Of a stretch of DNA of 14,838 nucleotides, positions 7,941-14,838 are shown piece after piece. The notes beneath the pieces are model-generated. The model had not been told where the DNA came from and did not search any database. It saw only the letters and a list, made by a program, of their open reading frames with translations. The position numbers were made by a program, and so were the translations under genes. The DNA is taken from the NCBI GenBank assembly GCA_927435965.1, contig CAKMKB010000176.1:1-14838 (forward strand). The letters run 5' to 3'. The stretch is from 38-11 sp927435965. Its GTDB lineage: Bacteria; Bacillota; Clostridia; Tissierellales; Dethiosulfatibacteraceae. Every line of letters begins with the position of its first letter. Position 1 is the first letter of the stretch.

Positions 7941-8876
7941 CTAAAAACCATAATCCACTAAATATAAGTCGGATGGAGGATAATATGTAATGTGCCATGT
8001 TTTGTTATTGGATTTATAATCGTTATATTCGAGAACATATTTAGGTAACAGTACTGATATGCGACCAGTGTCATCACTAATAAATCCGTAGAAATAATCA
8101 TCAAGATACAACGGCTGATCTTTGTCTTCCACCATTACATTCCCCACTAAGTGACTCTTTGCCTCGCCCACTTCCGAAAGCTCTCCAAAAACAATGACTC
8201 TATACATTCTTTGATCATCATTGAAAGAAGTAGGTAAGTCTGATACGAGTGTATCCTTGATAATCGGAAGATTTGATTCTTCAAATGTTTGTGTGGTCTT
8301 TATAGCATCCTCCATTCTTCGTTGTTTAAAAAAGTCAGAATTCATTACCCAAATGCTATTTACTTCATATTTATTTGATAATGGGTGCTGCGCATAGCAA
8401 TTCATTATGAGCATCTTATCATTGGATGCAAAGTGCCATGCTGTATCACCATAAGTATTCCTATCTCTTTTAGATAAGTATTGATTAAACTCACTATACG
8501 CGGTTCTATAATTGGTAATTCCTGACAACTCGCACATAAGTTTCAACGCATCTTCTACAAGATATTCTTCAATGGATTCTTTAAAAATCTGTCTGGTGAA
8601 TATATTTGTCTTGTTATCTTTACTCATACTTGAAAGGGCAAGTGAAACATTACTATCACTAATAGAATTTAGTCGATATGTCTTAAGATGATTTTCATCA
8701 CTTGATTCCATTGGTTCAACTTCCCATTCAGTTTCGAGTACGCTTAGTGCTTCTTTGAGACCTTTTAATGTATGAGGAACTTCGTAATAATTTGGACTAT
8801 TATCATAGAGGAAATAGCTGCCTGCTATTATGACAAAAATTATTAACACAACCAATAAAGATTTTCGTTTATTCAT
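7941..8876 (-). CDS. Unrecognised membrane-anchored extracellular protein
   Basis: I do not recognise this 311-aa protein. The N terminus MNKRK followed by a hydrophobic stretch at about 6-24 looks like a single membrane anchor or uncleaved signal; there is no lipobox Cys. The remainder is polar, Asp/Asn/Ser/Tyr-rich and presumably outside the membrane. Residues 30-210 look mixed alpha/beta, with two isolated cysteines (114 and 160). The C-terminal part (about 224-311) contains YGFISDDTGRISVLLP (263-278), which resembles the strand-turn-strand of an OB-fold ('G-x-I-x-D-D-T-G-x-I'); this is only a resemblance. The AAAGGTGG ribosome binding site lies about 12 bases before the ATG, a little far. 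The gene has its own promoter with palindromic sequences and ends in TAG without an obvious hairpin. It could be lineage-specific. Confidence 0.75.
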   Translation of the reverse strand: MNKRKSLLVVLIIFVIIAGSYFLYDNSPNYYEVPHTLKGLKEALSVLETEWEVEPMESSDENHLKTYRLNSISDSNVSLALSSMSKDNKTNIFTRQIFKESIEEYLVEDALKLMCELSGITNYRTAYSEFNQYLSKRDRNTYGDTAWHFASNDKMLIMNCYAQHPLSNKYEVNSIWVMNSDFFKQRRMEDAIKTTQTFEESNLPIIKDTLVSDLPTSFNDDQRMYRVIVFGELSEVGEAKSHLVGNVMVEDKDQPLYLDDYFYGFISDDTGRISVLLPKYVLEYNDYKSNNKTWHITYYPPSDLYLVDYGF

Positions 8877-8906
8877 TTATTAATCAACCCACCTTTCAAA
8901 AAATTC

Positions 8907-8955
8907 ATATTCCATACTCAAATGATACCTCTAGCTACAAATGAGTATGGAATAT
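8907..8955. repeat. 14-bp perfect inverted repeat overlapping a promoter
   Basis: ATATTCCATACTCA at 8907-8920 is repeated as its exact complement at 8942-8955, with a 21-bp spacer. One arm covers the -10 box of the gene for the 311-aa protein; the other lies in its leader. There is no T run beside it, so it is not a normal terminator. It is either an operator with two half-sites 35 bp apart centre to centre, or a hairpin in a longer transcript. Confidence 0.85.
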
Positions 8956-8978
8956 AAATAAATACCGTTACATTTCAA
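8951..8978 (-). promoter_or_regulatory. Promoter of the 311-aa protein gene
   Basis: On the minus strand a TTGAAA -35 box (8973-8978) is followed by 16 bp and a TATATT -10 box (8951-8956). The predicted start, near 8944, leaves a leader of about 65-70 nt. The -10 box lies inside one arm of the long inverted repeat at 8907-8955. Confidence 0.6.
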
Positions 8979-8987
8979 ACAAAACGA

Positions 8988-8999
8988 ACCTTATAAGGT
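8988..8999. repeat. 12-bp perfect palindrome upstream of the -35 box
   Basis: ACCTTATAAGGT is a complete 12-bp palindrome, 9 bp upstream of the -35 box of the gene for the 311-aa protein. Its place and symmetry fit a dimeric regulator site; no regulator gene is visible in the window. Confidence 0.6.
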
Positions 9000-9094
9000 A
9001 ATTACTTAAGTTTCGGGAGGCACCATGTCTTAACCCTAACACATCGTGATATTTATATCAAATATTTTCCTTAGATATGAAATGAAAATCAATT

Positions 9095-9131
9095 AAAAAA
9101 GCCACAAATAAGCTAAACGCTAAATGTGACT
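9095..9131 (-). terminator. Terminator of the tRNA-Leu gene
   Basis: On the minus strand AGTCACA (9125-9131) pairs with TGTGGCT (9100-9106), with weaker pairing inside, followed by a run of T (complement of 9095-9100). It starts 8 bases after the CCA end of the tRNA. Confidence 0.8.
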
Positions 9132-9138
9132 CAGGGGT

Positions 9139-9224
9139 TGGTGCGGAGAAGGGGACTTGAACCCCTACGCCATTAAGACACACGCCCCTCAAACGTGCCT
9201 GTCTGCCGATTCCAGCACCTCCGC
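9139..9224 (-). tRNA. tRNA-Leu (anticodon GAG)
   Basis: This is a long-variable-arm tRNA, 86 nt including an encoded CCA (9139-9141). The acceptor stem GCGGAGG pairs with TCTCCGC (last pair G-U), followed by the discriminator A expected for leucine. The D-loop region reads TGGAATCGGCAGAC, as in bacterial leucine tRNAs. The anticodon stem CACGT/GCGTG encloses the loop TTGAGGG, giving anticodon GAG, which reads CUC and CUU codons. A variable arm of 14 nt follows, then the T arm AGGGG-TTCAAGT-CCCCT. It has its own promoter and terminator, so it is a single-gene unit. Confidence 0.96.
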
Positions 9225-9264
9225 ATGCTTATGCTGTCTTGTTGATGCTTTAGACCGCTTAATT

Positions 9265-9293
9265 ATTATAAGAAATAAACATAGTTTTGTAAA
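9265..9293 (-). promoter_or_regulatory. Promoter of the tRNA-Leu gene
   Basis: Minus-strand TTTACA (9288-9293), a 17-bp spacer and a perfect TATAAT (9265-9270) lie just after the end of pncB (stop at 9308). The predicted start is about 30-35 nt before the mature tRNA 5' end. Confidence 0.8.
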
Positions 9294-9307
9294 GGATATG
9301 TTTATGA

Positions 9308-10345
9308 TTATATCAATTTCTTCAGTTTATCATTTGAAACCATTCCCGGCAATCTACCTCTCTTGGAAATTGGTTTGTCATTTACTTCCTTGATATCCAT
9401 AGTCATATCGATAGCCGGGGCTCCTGAAATATAACTGCCAACACCAAACGCATCTGCTCCAGCTGCTCTGAGAAGTCTTATCTTTTCAGGGTATAATCCT
9501 CCAGATACGAATATTTTGACCCAGGTATAACCATTAAGATCCAGATGCTGTCTGACCTCATTGACAAGCTCAGGGCTTACTCCCCCTCTTTCGCTCGGTG
9601 TATCTAGTCTGATGGCAAACAAATTCTTGCCCAAAGCTTTCGCAACTCTAAGAGTCTCCTCAACTTCATCTTTAAATGTATCGATCAGCACAATCCGTTT
9701 GTGTTCCGGCGGCATCAATCTGTCATAGGTTTTTGCCAATTCCACGGTATCCCCTGCAATCAAAAATGCCGCATGTGGCAAGGTTCCCATGGGTTCCATT
9801 CCCATCTTTTTAGCAGCCAGTACATTACTGGCACCACTGGCACCACCGATTATCGCTGCCCTTTCCATCACCGGTGACACAGCAGGATGAAGGTGTCTTG
9901 TCCCAAAAATCGTGAAGCTTGAATCTCCACAGGCTTCTTTTACCTCTCTTGCTGCGGTGGCCCAACCCGAAGGGCTTGCCAGACATCCGAGAATGATTGA
10001 TTCAAAGATAGCGAATTCACTGTATTTACCTCGTATTCTGAGAAGCGTTTCTTTCTCTGCAAACTCAGATCCTTCTTCTATCGCCCAGACTTCTATATCC
10101 TTGTCTTTGAGGATTTCATATACTTCGTTAAGCCCAACTAGAATACCTTTTTTCCGTGCAAAAATTTCAGCTGTAACAATGCTGTCATCCAGCTTCATTT
10201 CCTTTAGAATATCCAAAGTTCTGATAAAATATATATCAGTGGTCAACCCAGCATAAATTTCCTCGTGACTTGCTGAAAACAGCCTTCTATTCTCTTCTGT
10301 CAACTTGATATTTTTTACATCGTCTAAGCTTTCAATTTGCTTCAT
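9308..10345 (-). CDS. pncB: Nicotinate phosphoribosyltransferase
   Basis: Enzyme of the Preiss-Handler NAD salvage path: nicotinate + PRPP (+ ATP) gives nicotinate mononucleotide. The 345-aa protein is of the short bacterial/archaeal type. Signatures are GLTTDIYF (33-40), the phosphoribosyl-site motif FGTRHLHPAV (147-156), GGASGASN (167-174), GTLPHA (187-192), whose His matches the phosphorylated His of the family, IRLDT (245-249), VSGGL (280-284) and FGVGSYI (300-306). It ends soon after the barrel, without the C-terminal cysteine cluster of some archaeal relatives. The start is the ATG at 10345, preceded 5 bases away by GGAGG; the TTG at 10357 overlaps that site. It overlaps the end of coaE by 14 nt, so translation is probably coupled. 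Confidence 0.93.
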   Translation of the reverse strand: MKQIESLDDVKNIKLTEENRRLFSASHEEIYAGLTTDIYFIRTLDILKEMKLDDSIVTAEIFARKKGILVGLNEVYEILKDKDIEVWAIEEGSEFAEKETLLRIRGKYSEFAIFESIILGCLASPSGWATAAREVKEACGDSSFTIFGTRHLHPAVSPVMERAAIIGGASGASNVLAAKKMGMEPMGTLPHAAFLIAGDTVELAKTYDRLMPPEHKRIVLIDTFKDEVEETLRVAKALGKNLFAIRLDTPSERGGVSPELVNEVRQHLDLNGYTWVKIFVSGGLYPEKIRLLRAAGADAFGVGSYISGAPAIDMTMDIKEVNDKPISKRGRLPGMVSNDKLKKLI

Positions 10346-10979
10346 TGATTCCTCCAATAGTAAGTTCTTTTTTGTTTTTGAGTTCCAACAATGTGTCGAC
10401 CTGTTGTTTAAGTGTCTCTATAGATTTTGTATTTTCTATGATGATATCGACTTGACTTCTCTTTTCCTCGATATCCATTTGTGCATCAAGAATATTCATT
10501 GATTCTTGTTTGTCCCTTTTATCTCTTCTAAAAAGTCTTTCTATCTGTAGTTCTCTGGTTGTGTAGACGAGCCATATCTGATTGTATGCCAATCCGAAAT
10601 TGATCAGATTATCTTTTTCTTCCAGCATAAGCGGAATGTCGACAAAAATGGTATCTCCTTTTGCCTTAGAGATTTCTTCGTTGATTCTCTCTATGACTGC
10701 CTTATGGACTAAAGCATTGATTTCTTTTCTGATGTTTTCCGAAGAAAATATAAACTTGACCAGCTTTGCCCTGTCAATTTCGTTTCGTTCATCGAGAATT
10801 TCAATTCCTGCCATTCTGATGATTGATAAATAGACACTGTTTCCCTTTTTATAAAGATTATGTACGATATTGTCAGAATCTATGACCTCATAACCTCTTT
10901 CACGAATATGATTTGTGACGGTGCTTTTACCGGTTGCGATTCCGCCTGTTATTACGATGATGTTTTTATTTTGTGTCAT
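10332..10979 (-). CDS. coaE: Dephospho-CoA kinase
   Basis: Last enzyme of coenzyme A synthesis: phosphorylates the 3'-hydroxyl of the ribose of dephospho-CoA using ATP; cytosolic P-loop kinase. The 215-aa protein shows the Walker A loop GGIATGKST (12-20), the DSD motif (34-36) that helps bind substrate, VDIPLMLE in the middle of the CoA-domain region, and the RLFRRDKRDKQE lid region. The start was set at the ATG 10979, with GGAG 9 bases upstream; an in-frame TTG at 10994 is too close to that site. The first 14 nt overlap the end of polA and the last 14 nt overlap pncB. polA-coaE adjacency is common in Firmicutes. Confidence 0.95.
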   Translation of the reverse strand: MTQNKNIIVITGGIATGKSTVTNHIRERGYEVIDSDNIVHNLYKKGNSVYLSIIRMAGIEILDERNEIDRAKLVKFIFSSENIRKEINALVHKAVIERINEEISKAKGDTIFVDIPLMLEEKDNLINFGLAYNQIWLVYTTRELQIERLFRRDKRDKQESMNILDAQMDIEEKRSQVDIIIENTKSIETLKQQVDTLLELKNKKELTIGGINEAN

Positions 10980-13656
10980 ACCAAGTATCTCCAATATTCA
11001 AGTCTACAACGACGGGAACCTTGAGCTGAACTGCGTTTTCCATTTCTTCTTTTAGCATTTTTTTCACTTCTTCTACTTCATCTTTATAAGCCTCAACTAT
11101 CAACTCATCATGAACCTGTAGAATCAATCTGGATTTCATGTTTCTCTTGGATAGCTCATGGTCCACATTGATCATAGCTTTTTTTATGATATCAGCGGCA
11201 GTTCCCTGAACCGGTGTATTGAGAGCCAGTCTTTCTCCAAATGCTCGAATGTTGAAATTTCTTGAGCTTAGTTCCGGTATGTATCTCCTTCTCCCAAGAA
11301 TCGTCTCCACATAACCGTCTTTTTTTCCCTTGCTGATGATGTCATCCATGTATTTCTTAACGCCGCTGAAAAATTTAAGATAGTTTTCGATATATTGCTT
11401 GGATTCTTTTCTAGGAATATCCAAATCACGGCTCAATCCGTAATCGCTAATACCATAAACAATACCAAAATTTACAGCCTTTGCCCTTCCCCTCATGGTG
11501 GAGGTTACTTCATCTTTAGGGACATGAAATACCTGTGAAGCTGTTTTGGTATGAATATCCTCGCCCATTCGGAATGCCTCAATCAAGTTTTTATCATCAG
11601 ATAAATGCGCCAAGACGCGCAATTCAATCTGTGAATAATCCGCATCGATCAATATGTAATCCTCTTCATGTACGAATATCTTTCTGAGTTCTCTTCCTTC
11701 TTCTGTCTTGACTGGTATGTTCTGCAGGTTGGGATCTGTCGAACTTATTCTGCCTGTTGAAGCTATGGTTTGCTTGAACGATGAATGCACCCTTCCTGTC
11801 TCTTTGTCCACCACATTCAACAATCCCTCAACATAAGTAGAGTTTAGCTTTGTCAATTGTCTATATTCTATTATTTTTTGTATGATAGGGTGTTGTGTCT
11901 TTAGCTTCTCAAGAACCTCAACATCTGTTGAGTAGCCTGTCTTTGTTTTCTTCATAACTGGGAGATTCAGTTCTTCAAACAATATTTGACCCAATTGCTT
12001 TGGTGAATTGACATTAAATTCAGATCCTGCCATTTCCTGAATAATCAGTTCCAGAACAGAAATTTTCTGGCTCAGTTTTTCTCCTATGCGTTTTAACTCA
12101 TCTGTATTGATTTTGAAACCCAATATTTCCATAGAGGCCATTATTTTTACAAGCGGTAGTTCAACCTCTTTAAACAGATTGTCCATATCGGTTTCCATCA
12201 GCTGGGTTTCCATAGGGGATTTGATGGACCAAATACCTTCAAGATAATTGGACATATATTCTTTTCTTTGGTTTTTCTCCAGTTCCTTATAGCTTACTTT
12301 TTTGACGCCTGTCCCTAAAAAATCCTTTTCAGTTTGCATATCCGTATTGTGGTATTCGTAAACCAATCTGTCAATATCATAGGATGCTTCTGAAGGTTCC
12401 AGTAGATATTTGGCAATCATAGTGTCAAAGGCTATACCTTCCAGGCTTATATTGTACTTGTTGAGCATGATGATTTCATCTTTTATATTATGTCCTATCT
12501 TTTCTACGGCGCCATCTTCAAAAACAGGTTTCAGATCAATCAATGCTGTTTCTAAATCTTCCTCAATGTAGTAAATCTGGTCTTCTTTTGTCATGATTCC
12601 AAGAGCAATAGGTGAAGTGTATAGAGATCGATCTCCGTCATAAAAAAACTTAAGACAAAGCTTCCCTGTTCTTTTTGCGTTGTCAATAATCTCTTTTGCT
12701 CTAACTTCTTTGATAGCTTCAGTTGGTTTATTTGACACTTCTTTTTCAGCACTGGATAAACCATCTGAAAAAAGTGTCATTTGTCTGTCTTCATCTGGTT
12801 TTATACGATTCATAAAAAGCCTGAAATCATACTCCTTGTACATTTCAAGCAGTTCTTTCTTGTCAGGTTCTTTGTATTTCAGCTCCTCTATTGTCAGATT
12901 CAATGGCAGATCCACAATTATTTCAGAGAGTTCCTTGCTCATGTAAGCCTGAATCTTTTCTGATTCAAGTTTTTCCCTCAACTTACCCTGAATTTGATCG
13001 ATGTTTTCATATATGCCATCAATTGAACCATACTCTTTTATCAATTTCAGACCTGTCTTTTCGCCAACACCTTTGACGCCTGGAATATTATCGGATGAAT
13101 CTCCCATCAAGCCCTTTAGATCAATGAACTGCTTTGGTGTAATGCCATATTCATCAAACAAGATACTTTGATTATAAGCAGCGACATTGGTGACCCCTTT
13201 TTTCGTCAATAGCACGTTGACTTTTTCTCCAACCAACTGCAAATAATCCTTATCGCTTGTGACAAGATATACATTCATATCTTCTTGCGAGGCAAGATGC
13301 GCTAAAGTCCCGGATATATCGTCTGCCTCATATCCCTCTATCTCAAGATGCCTGATTTTGTGGACATCTAGTATGTCTCTGATCAATGCAAACTGCATCA
13401 CCAACTCATTGGGTGCCTGAGCTCGACCTGCCTTATACTCCTTAAACCTCAAATGTCTGAACGTCGGCTTCTTGTGGTCAAATGTTGTACATATGTAGTC
13501 AGGCTGATACTCATCAAGCAGCTTGTATAGCATGCTAAGAAATCCATACAATGCATTTGTATAGATGCCGTTCTTATTTTTAAGGGGTGGCAATGCATAA
13601 AAGGCCCTAAATAGAATACTGTTCCCGTCAAGTATCATGATTTTTTTGTCATTCAT
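10966..13656 (-). CDS. polA: DNA polymerase I
   Basis: Family A polymerase that removes RNA primers and fills gaps in replication and excision repair. The 896-aa protein has three parts. The 5'-3' nuclease (1-290) has DGNS (10-13), FDHKKPTFRH (59-68), EGYEADD (107-113), TSDKDYLQ (133-140), GDSSDN (185-190) and GVGEKTG (196-202). The middle 3'-5' exonuclease-like domain (about 315-485) lacks the DxE, NxxxYD and YxxxD catalytic motifs, so proofreading is probably absent. The polymerase (about 495-896) has TGRISSTDPNLQNIP (634-648), motif A DYSQIELR with Asp673, the O-helix RAKAVNFGIVYG (724-735) with Lys726, and motif C QVHDE (847-851) with Asp850. The ATG at 13656 was chosen for the AGGAG site 6 bases upstream; the frame is open further upstream without a supported start. 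Confidence 0.97.
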   Translation of the reverse strand: MNDKKIMILDGNSILFRAFYALPPLKNKNGIYTNALYGFLSMLYKLLDEYQPDYICTTFDHKKPTFRHLRFKEYKAGRAQAPNELVMQFALIRDILDVHKIRHLEIEGYEADDISGTLAHLASQEDMNVYLVTSDKDYLQLVGEKVNVLLTKKGVTNVAAYNQSILFDEYGITPKQFIDLKGLMGDSSDNIPGVKGVGEKTGLKLIKEYGSIDGIYENIDQIQGKLREKLESEKIQAYMSKELSEIIVDLPLNLTIEELKYKEPDKKELLEMYKEYDFRLFMNRIKPDEDRQMTLFSDGLSSAEKEVSNKPTEAIKEVRAKEIIDNAKRTGKLCLKFFYDGDRSLYTSPIALGIMTKEDQIYYIEEDLETALIDLKPVFEDGAVEKIGHNIKDEIIMLNKYNISLEGIAFDTMIAKYLLEPSEASYDIDRLVYEYHNTDMQTEKDFLGTGVKKVSYKELEKNQRKEYMSNYLEGIWSIKSPMETQLMETDMDNLFKEVELPLVKIMASMEILGFKINTDELKRIGEKLSQKISVLELIIQEMAGSEFNVNSPKQLGQILFEELNLPVMKKTKTGYSTDVEVLEKLKTQHPIIQKIIEYRQLTKLNSTYVEGLLNVVDKETGRVHSSFKQTIASTGRISSTDPNLQNIPVKTEEGRELRKIFVHEEDYILIDADYSQIELRVLAHLSDDKNLIEAFRMGEDIHTKTASQVFHVPKDEVTSTMRGRAKAVNFGIVYGISDYGLSRDLDIPRKESKQYIENYLKFFSGVKKYMDDIISKGKKDGYVETILGRRRYIPELSSRNFNIRAFGERLALNTPVQGTAADIIKKAMINVDHELSKRNMKSRLILQVHDELIVEAYKDEVEEVKKMLKEEMENAVQLKVPVVVDLNIGDTWYDTK

Positions 13657-13684
13657 TGTTATCTCCTGTATTAAACATGGGAAT

Positions 13685-13713
13685 ATTCTAACATATATCA
13701 AAGGAATAATAAA
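13685..13713 (-). promoter_or_regulatory. Possible promoter of polA-coaE-pncB
   Basis: On the minus strand TGTTAGAAT (13685-13693) is an extended -10 with one mismatch, and TTTATT (13708-13713) lies 17 bp upstream as a weak -35. It would give a leader of about 20-25 nt to the polA ATG. Confidence 0.45.
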
Positions 13714-13734
13714 CACATACTAAAGAATACAACC

Positions 13735-13773
13735 AAAAGAAAAGGGCTCATATGGTTTTTGCCACAGAGACCC
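13735..13773 (-). terminator. Likely terminator of the DUF4349 gene
   Basis: On the minus strand GGG-T-CTC-TG-TGG (complement of 13762-13773) pairs with CCA-TAT-GAGCCC across a CAAAAA loop, with one bulge and a small internal loop, followed by TTTTCTTTT (complement of 13735-13743). It separates the DUF4349 gene from polA. Confidence 0.65.
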
Positions 13774-13795
13774 GAATACTTCATTATCATCTTTT

Positions 13796-14838
13796 CTATT
13801 TAGTTTGTTTGTTTTTTCTGATTTTCTTGATAACCAAAGCCACTATGATTACAATAACCAACACTATCAATATAACCGGTATAGCAGCAAATGCATATAC
13901 TACCAGATTTTCAAATGCTTCTATCAGACCATTGATGGACTTGGTAAAGCTTTCTTTTGCCCTTTGCCATAGATTATCATCTACGGGTCGGATGGTATCT
14001 TTGCCTTGTATTTCTCTTATCTCAAGCGTAATCGTTGCCATGTCGGCACGGTAGCTGATGTCTTGAAGCTCCATGGTGTAAGAATCGATCTGGCTCCTCA
14101 CTCTAGCGAGTTCACTCTCAATCTGCATGATTTCAGTTATGTTTTCAGCTCTGTCGAACAACTCTCTCAATCGTTCTTCTTGAATTTCCAGGTTTTTGAC
14201 CTTGTTTTCCATATCATAGAAGTATTTGGTCATATCTGCTTCGTTGGTTCTCTTGCTGACAACTTCTCCATTCTCTGCAAAGAAATTGAATCCTTCATAA
14301 AACAACTCTTGTGGAATCAGTATTCTCATGAAGCCGTTCTTCAGGTTTATTCTCTTGTTGGTTCCGGAATCAAAATAGGAGTATTGATTGGTATATGTTT
14401 CTGACACTTCAACAAATCCACCGTATACCTGCACTTGCTGAGTGACTAAAGTTAATAACTCATCATAATTCTCTGTTTCCAGACTTAAATATCCTGTTTT
14501 AATGATTTTTAAGTCTCTATCTCTATAGTCGTCTCCTGTACCAGAAACTACCAAATTTTCCTTCTCTTTATCCGTTAAGGTTGGTGCTTTTTCCATAACA
14601 TCAAAATCTTCGCTAGCACCACCACGTCCATCGTCCATATTCCATTCAGCGGGCGCTTCAGCATCTCCATATTGTGGATAACTCTGCATTCCTATTTCAT
14701 CGGAGGAGGTTGTTTTTGCTCTAAAATTTCCTAGACCCATCATATCCAGCGCTAACGGCACCATCAATACGAGCATCAAAGCTGCTGCTACCAAAGAATA
14801 TTTTCTCCAGTTCCAGTTTATCTTTGCTTTTTTCTTGG
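13796..14838 (-). CDS. DUF4349 membrane protein, 5' end missing
   Basis: Member of the DUF4349 family of membrane-anchored extracytoplasmic proteins; no biochemical role is established that I know of. The frame stays open to the right edge of the window, so the N terminus is missing; the apparent TTG start at 14794 lies within a membrane segment (WRKYSLVAAALMLVLMVPL) and is not credible. After it come an acidic linker and the domain proper: LKIIKTGYLSLE, VYGGFVEVSE, MRILIPQELF, TKYFYDMENKVKNLE, then a coiled-coil of about 60 residues containing EERLRELFDRAENI and ELARVRSQIDSY, and ATITLEI. A second membrane segment (FAAIPVILIVLVIVIIVALVI) and a basic tail close it, so both ends are probably cytoplasmic. 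Many Firmicute members carry an N-terminal anti-sigma-type zinc finger; that would lie outside this window. Confidence 0.88.
   Translation of the reverse strand, partial: KKKAKINWNWRKYSLVAAALMLVLMVPLALDMMGLGNFRAKTTSSDEIGMQSYPQYGDAEAPAEWNMDDGRGGASEDFDVMEKAPTLTDKEKENLVVSGTGDDYRDRDLKIIKTGYLSLETENYDELLTLVTQQVQVYGGFVEVSETYTNQYSYFDSGTNKRINLKNGFMRILIPQELFYEGFNFFAENGEVVSKRTNEADMTKYFYDMENKVKNLEIQEERLRELFDRAENITEIMQIESELARVRSQIDSYTMELQDISYRADMATITLEIREIQGKDTIRPVDDNLWQRAKESFTKSINGLIEAFENLVVYAFAAIPVILIVLVIVIIVALVIKKIRKNKQTK

Noticed and set aside
9011..9050. Short leader peptide after GGGAGG (ATG TCT TAA on +)
   Set aside because: The frame has only two codons and no gene follows on that strand; a chance occurrence is likely.
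9142..9224. tRNA-Leu 3' end as an integration site for a mobile element next to the 311-aa gene
   Set aside because: I found no second copy of the tRNA 3' end in the window, and no integrase or other mobility gene; the tRNA has its own intact terminator.
13657..13716. N-terminal extension of 20 residues on DNA polymerase I
   Set aside because: The extension has no ribosome binding site at its start, runs through the leader containing the AGGAG site of the ATG at 13656, and PolA proteins normally begin right at this conserved block.

Overview
This is a low-GC chromosomal window, most likely from an anaerobic Clostridia-type Firmicute. The grounds are a PPi-type phosphofructokinase next to a class II aldolase, a PolA with a decayed proofreading domain, strong GGAGG-type ribosome binding sites, a secreted 'copper amine oxidase N-domain plus beta-propeller' protein, and a DUF4349 membrane protein. 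I cannot name the genus. I see no phage, IS element or CRISPR array. Most of the window is ordinary core chromosome.

Layout. At the left edge on + are the 3' part of an L-threonine aldolase gene and a ZIP-family metal transporter gene (zupT-like), closed by a strong hairpin terminator. Facing them on - is a two-gene glycolytic unit, PPi-type phosphofructokinase then class II fructose-bisphosphate aldolase, with a good sigma-A promoter upstream. Next on - is a DUF5131 (phage Gp37/Gp68-like) gene. It is divergent from a large secreted beta-propeller gene on +, and each has its own extended -10 promoter in the short gap between them. The propeller gene ends at a bidirectional terminator shared with a convergent MaoC-like dehydratase gene on -. 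Upstream of that gene on - lies an unrecognised membrane-anchored protein (311 aa), whose promoter carries two palindromic elements.

The right half is entirely on -. In order of transcription it holds a DUF4349 membrane protein (5' end outside the window), an overlapping polA-coaE-pncB cluster, and a tRNA-Leu(GAG) with its own promoter and terminator. The polA/coaE and coaE/pncB junctions both overlap by 14 nt, with the downstream ribosome binding site inside the upstream coding end, which suggests translational coupling. The cluster joins DNA repair synthesis with the last step of CoA synthesis and an entry step of NAD salvage.

Several apparent long-frame starts were moved inward to ATG codons with proper Shine-Dalgarno spacing: polA, coaE, pncB and DUF5131, and tentatively MaoC. 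The least explained part is the 311-aa protein and its promoter region at about 7941-9000. I did not find convincing evidence of a new multi-gene system.
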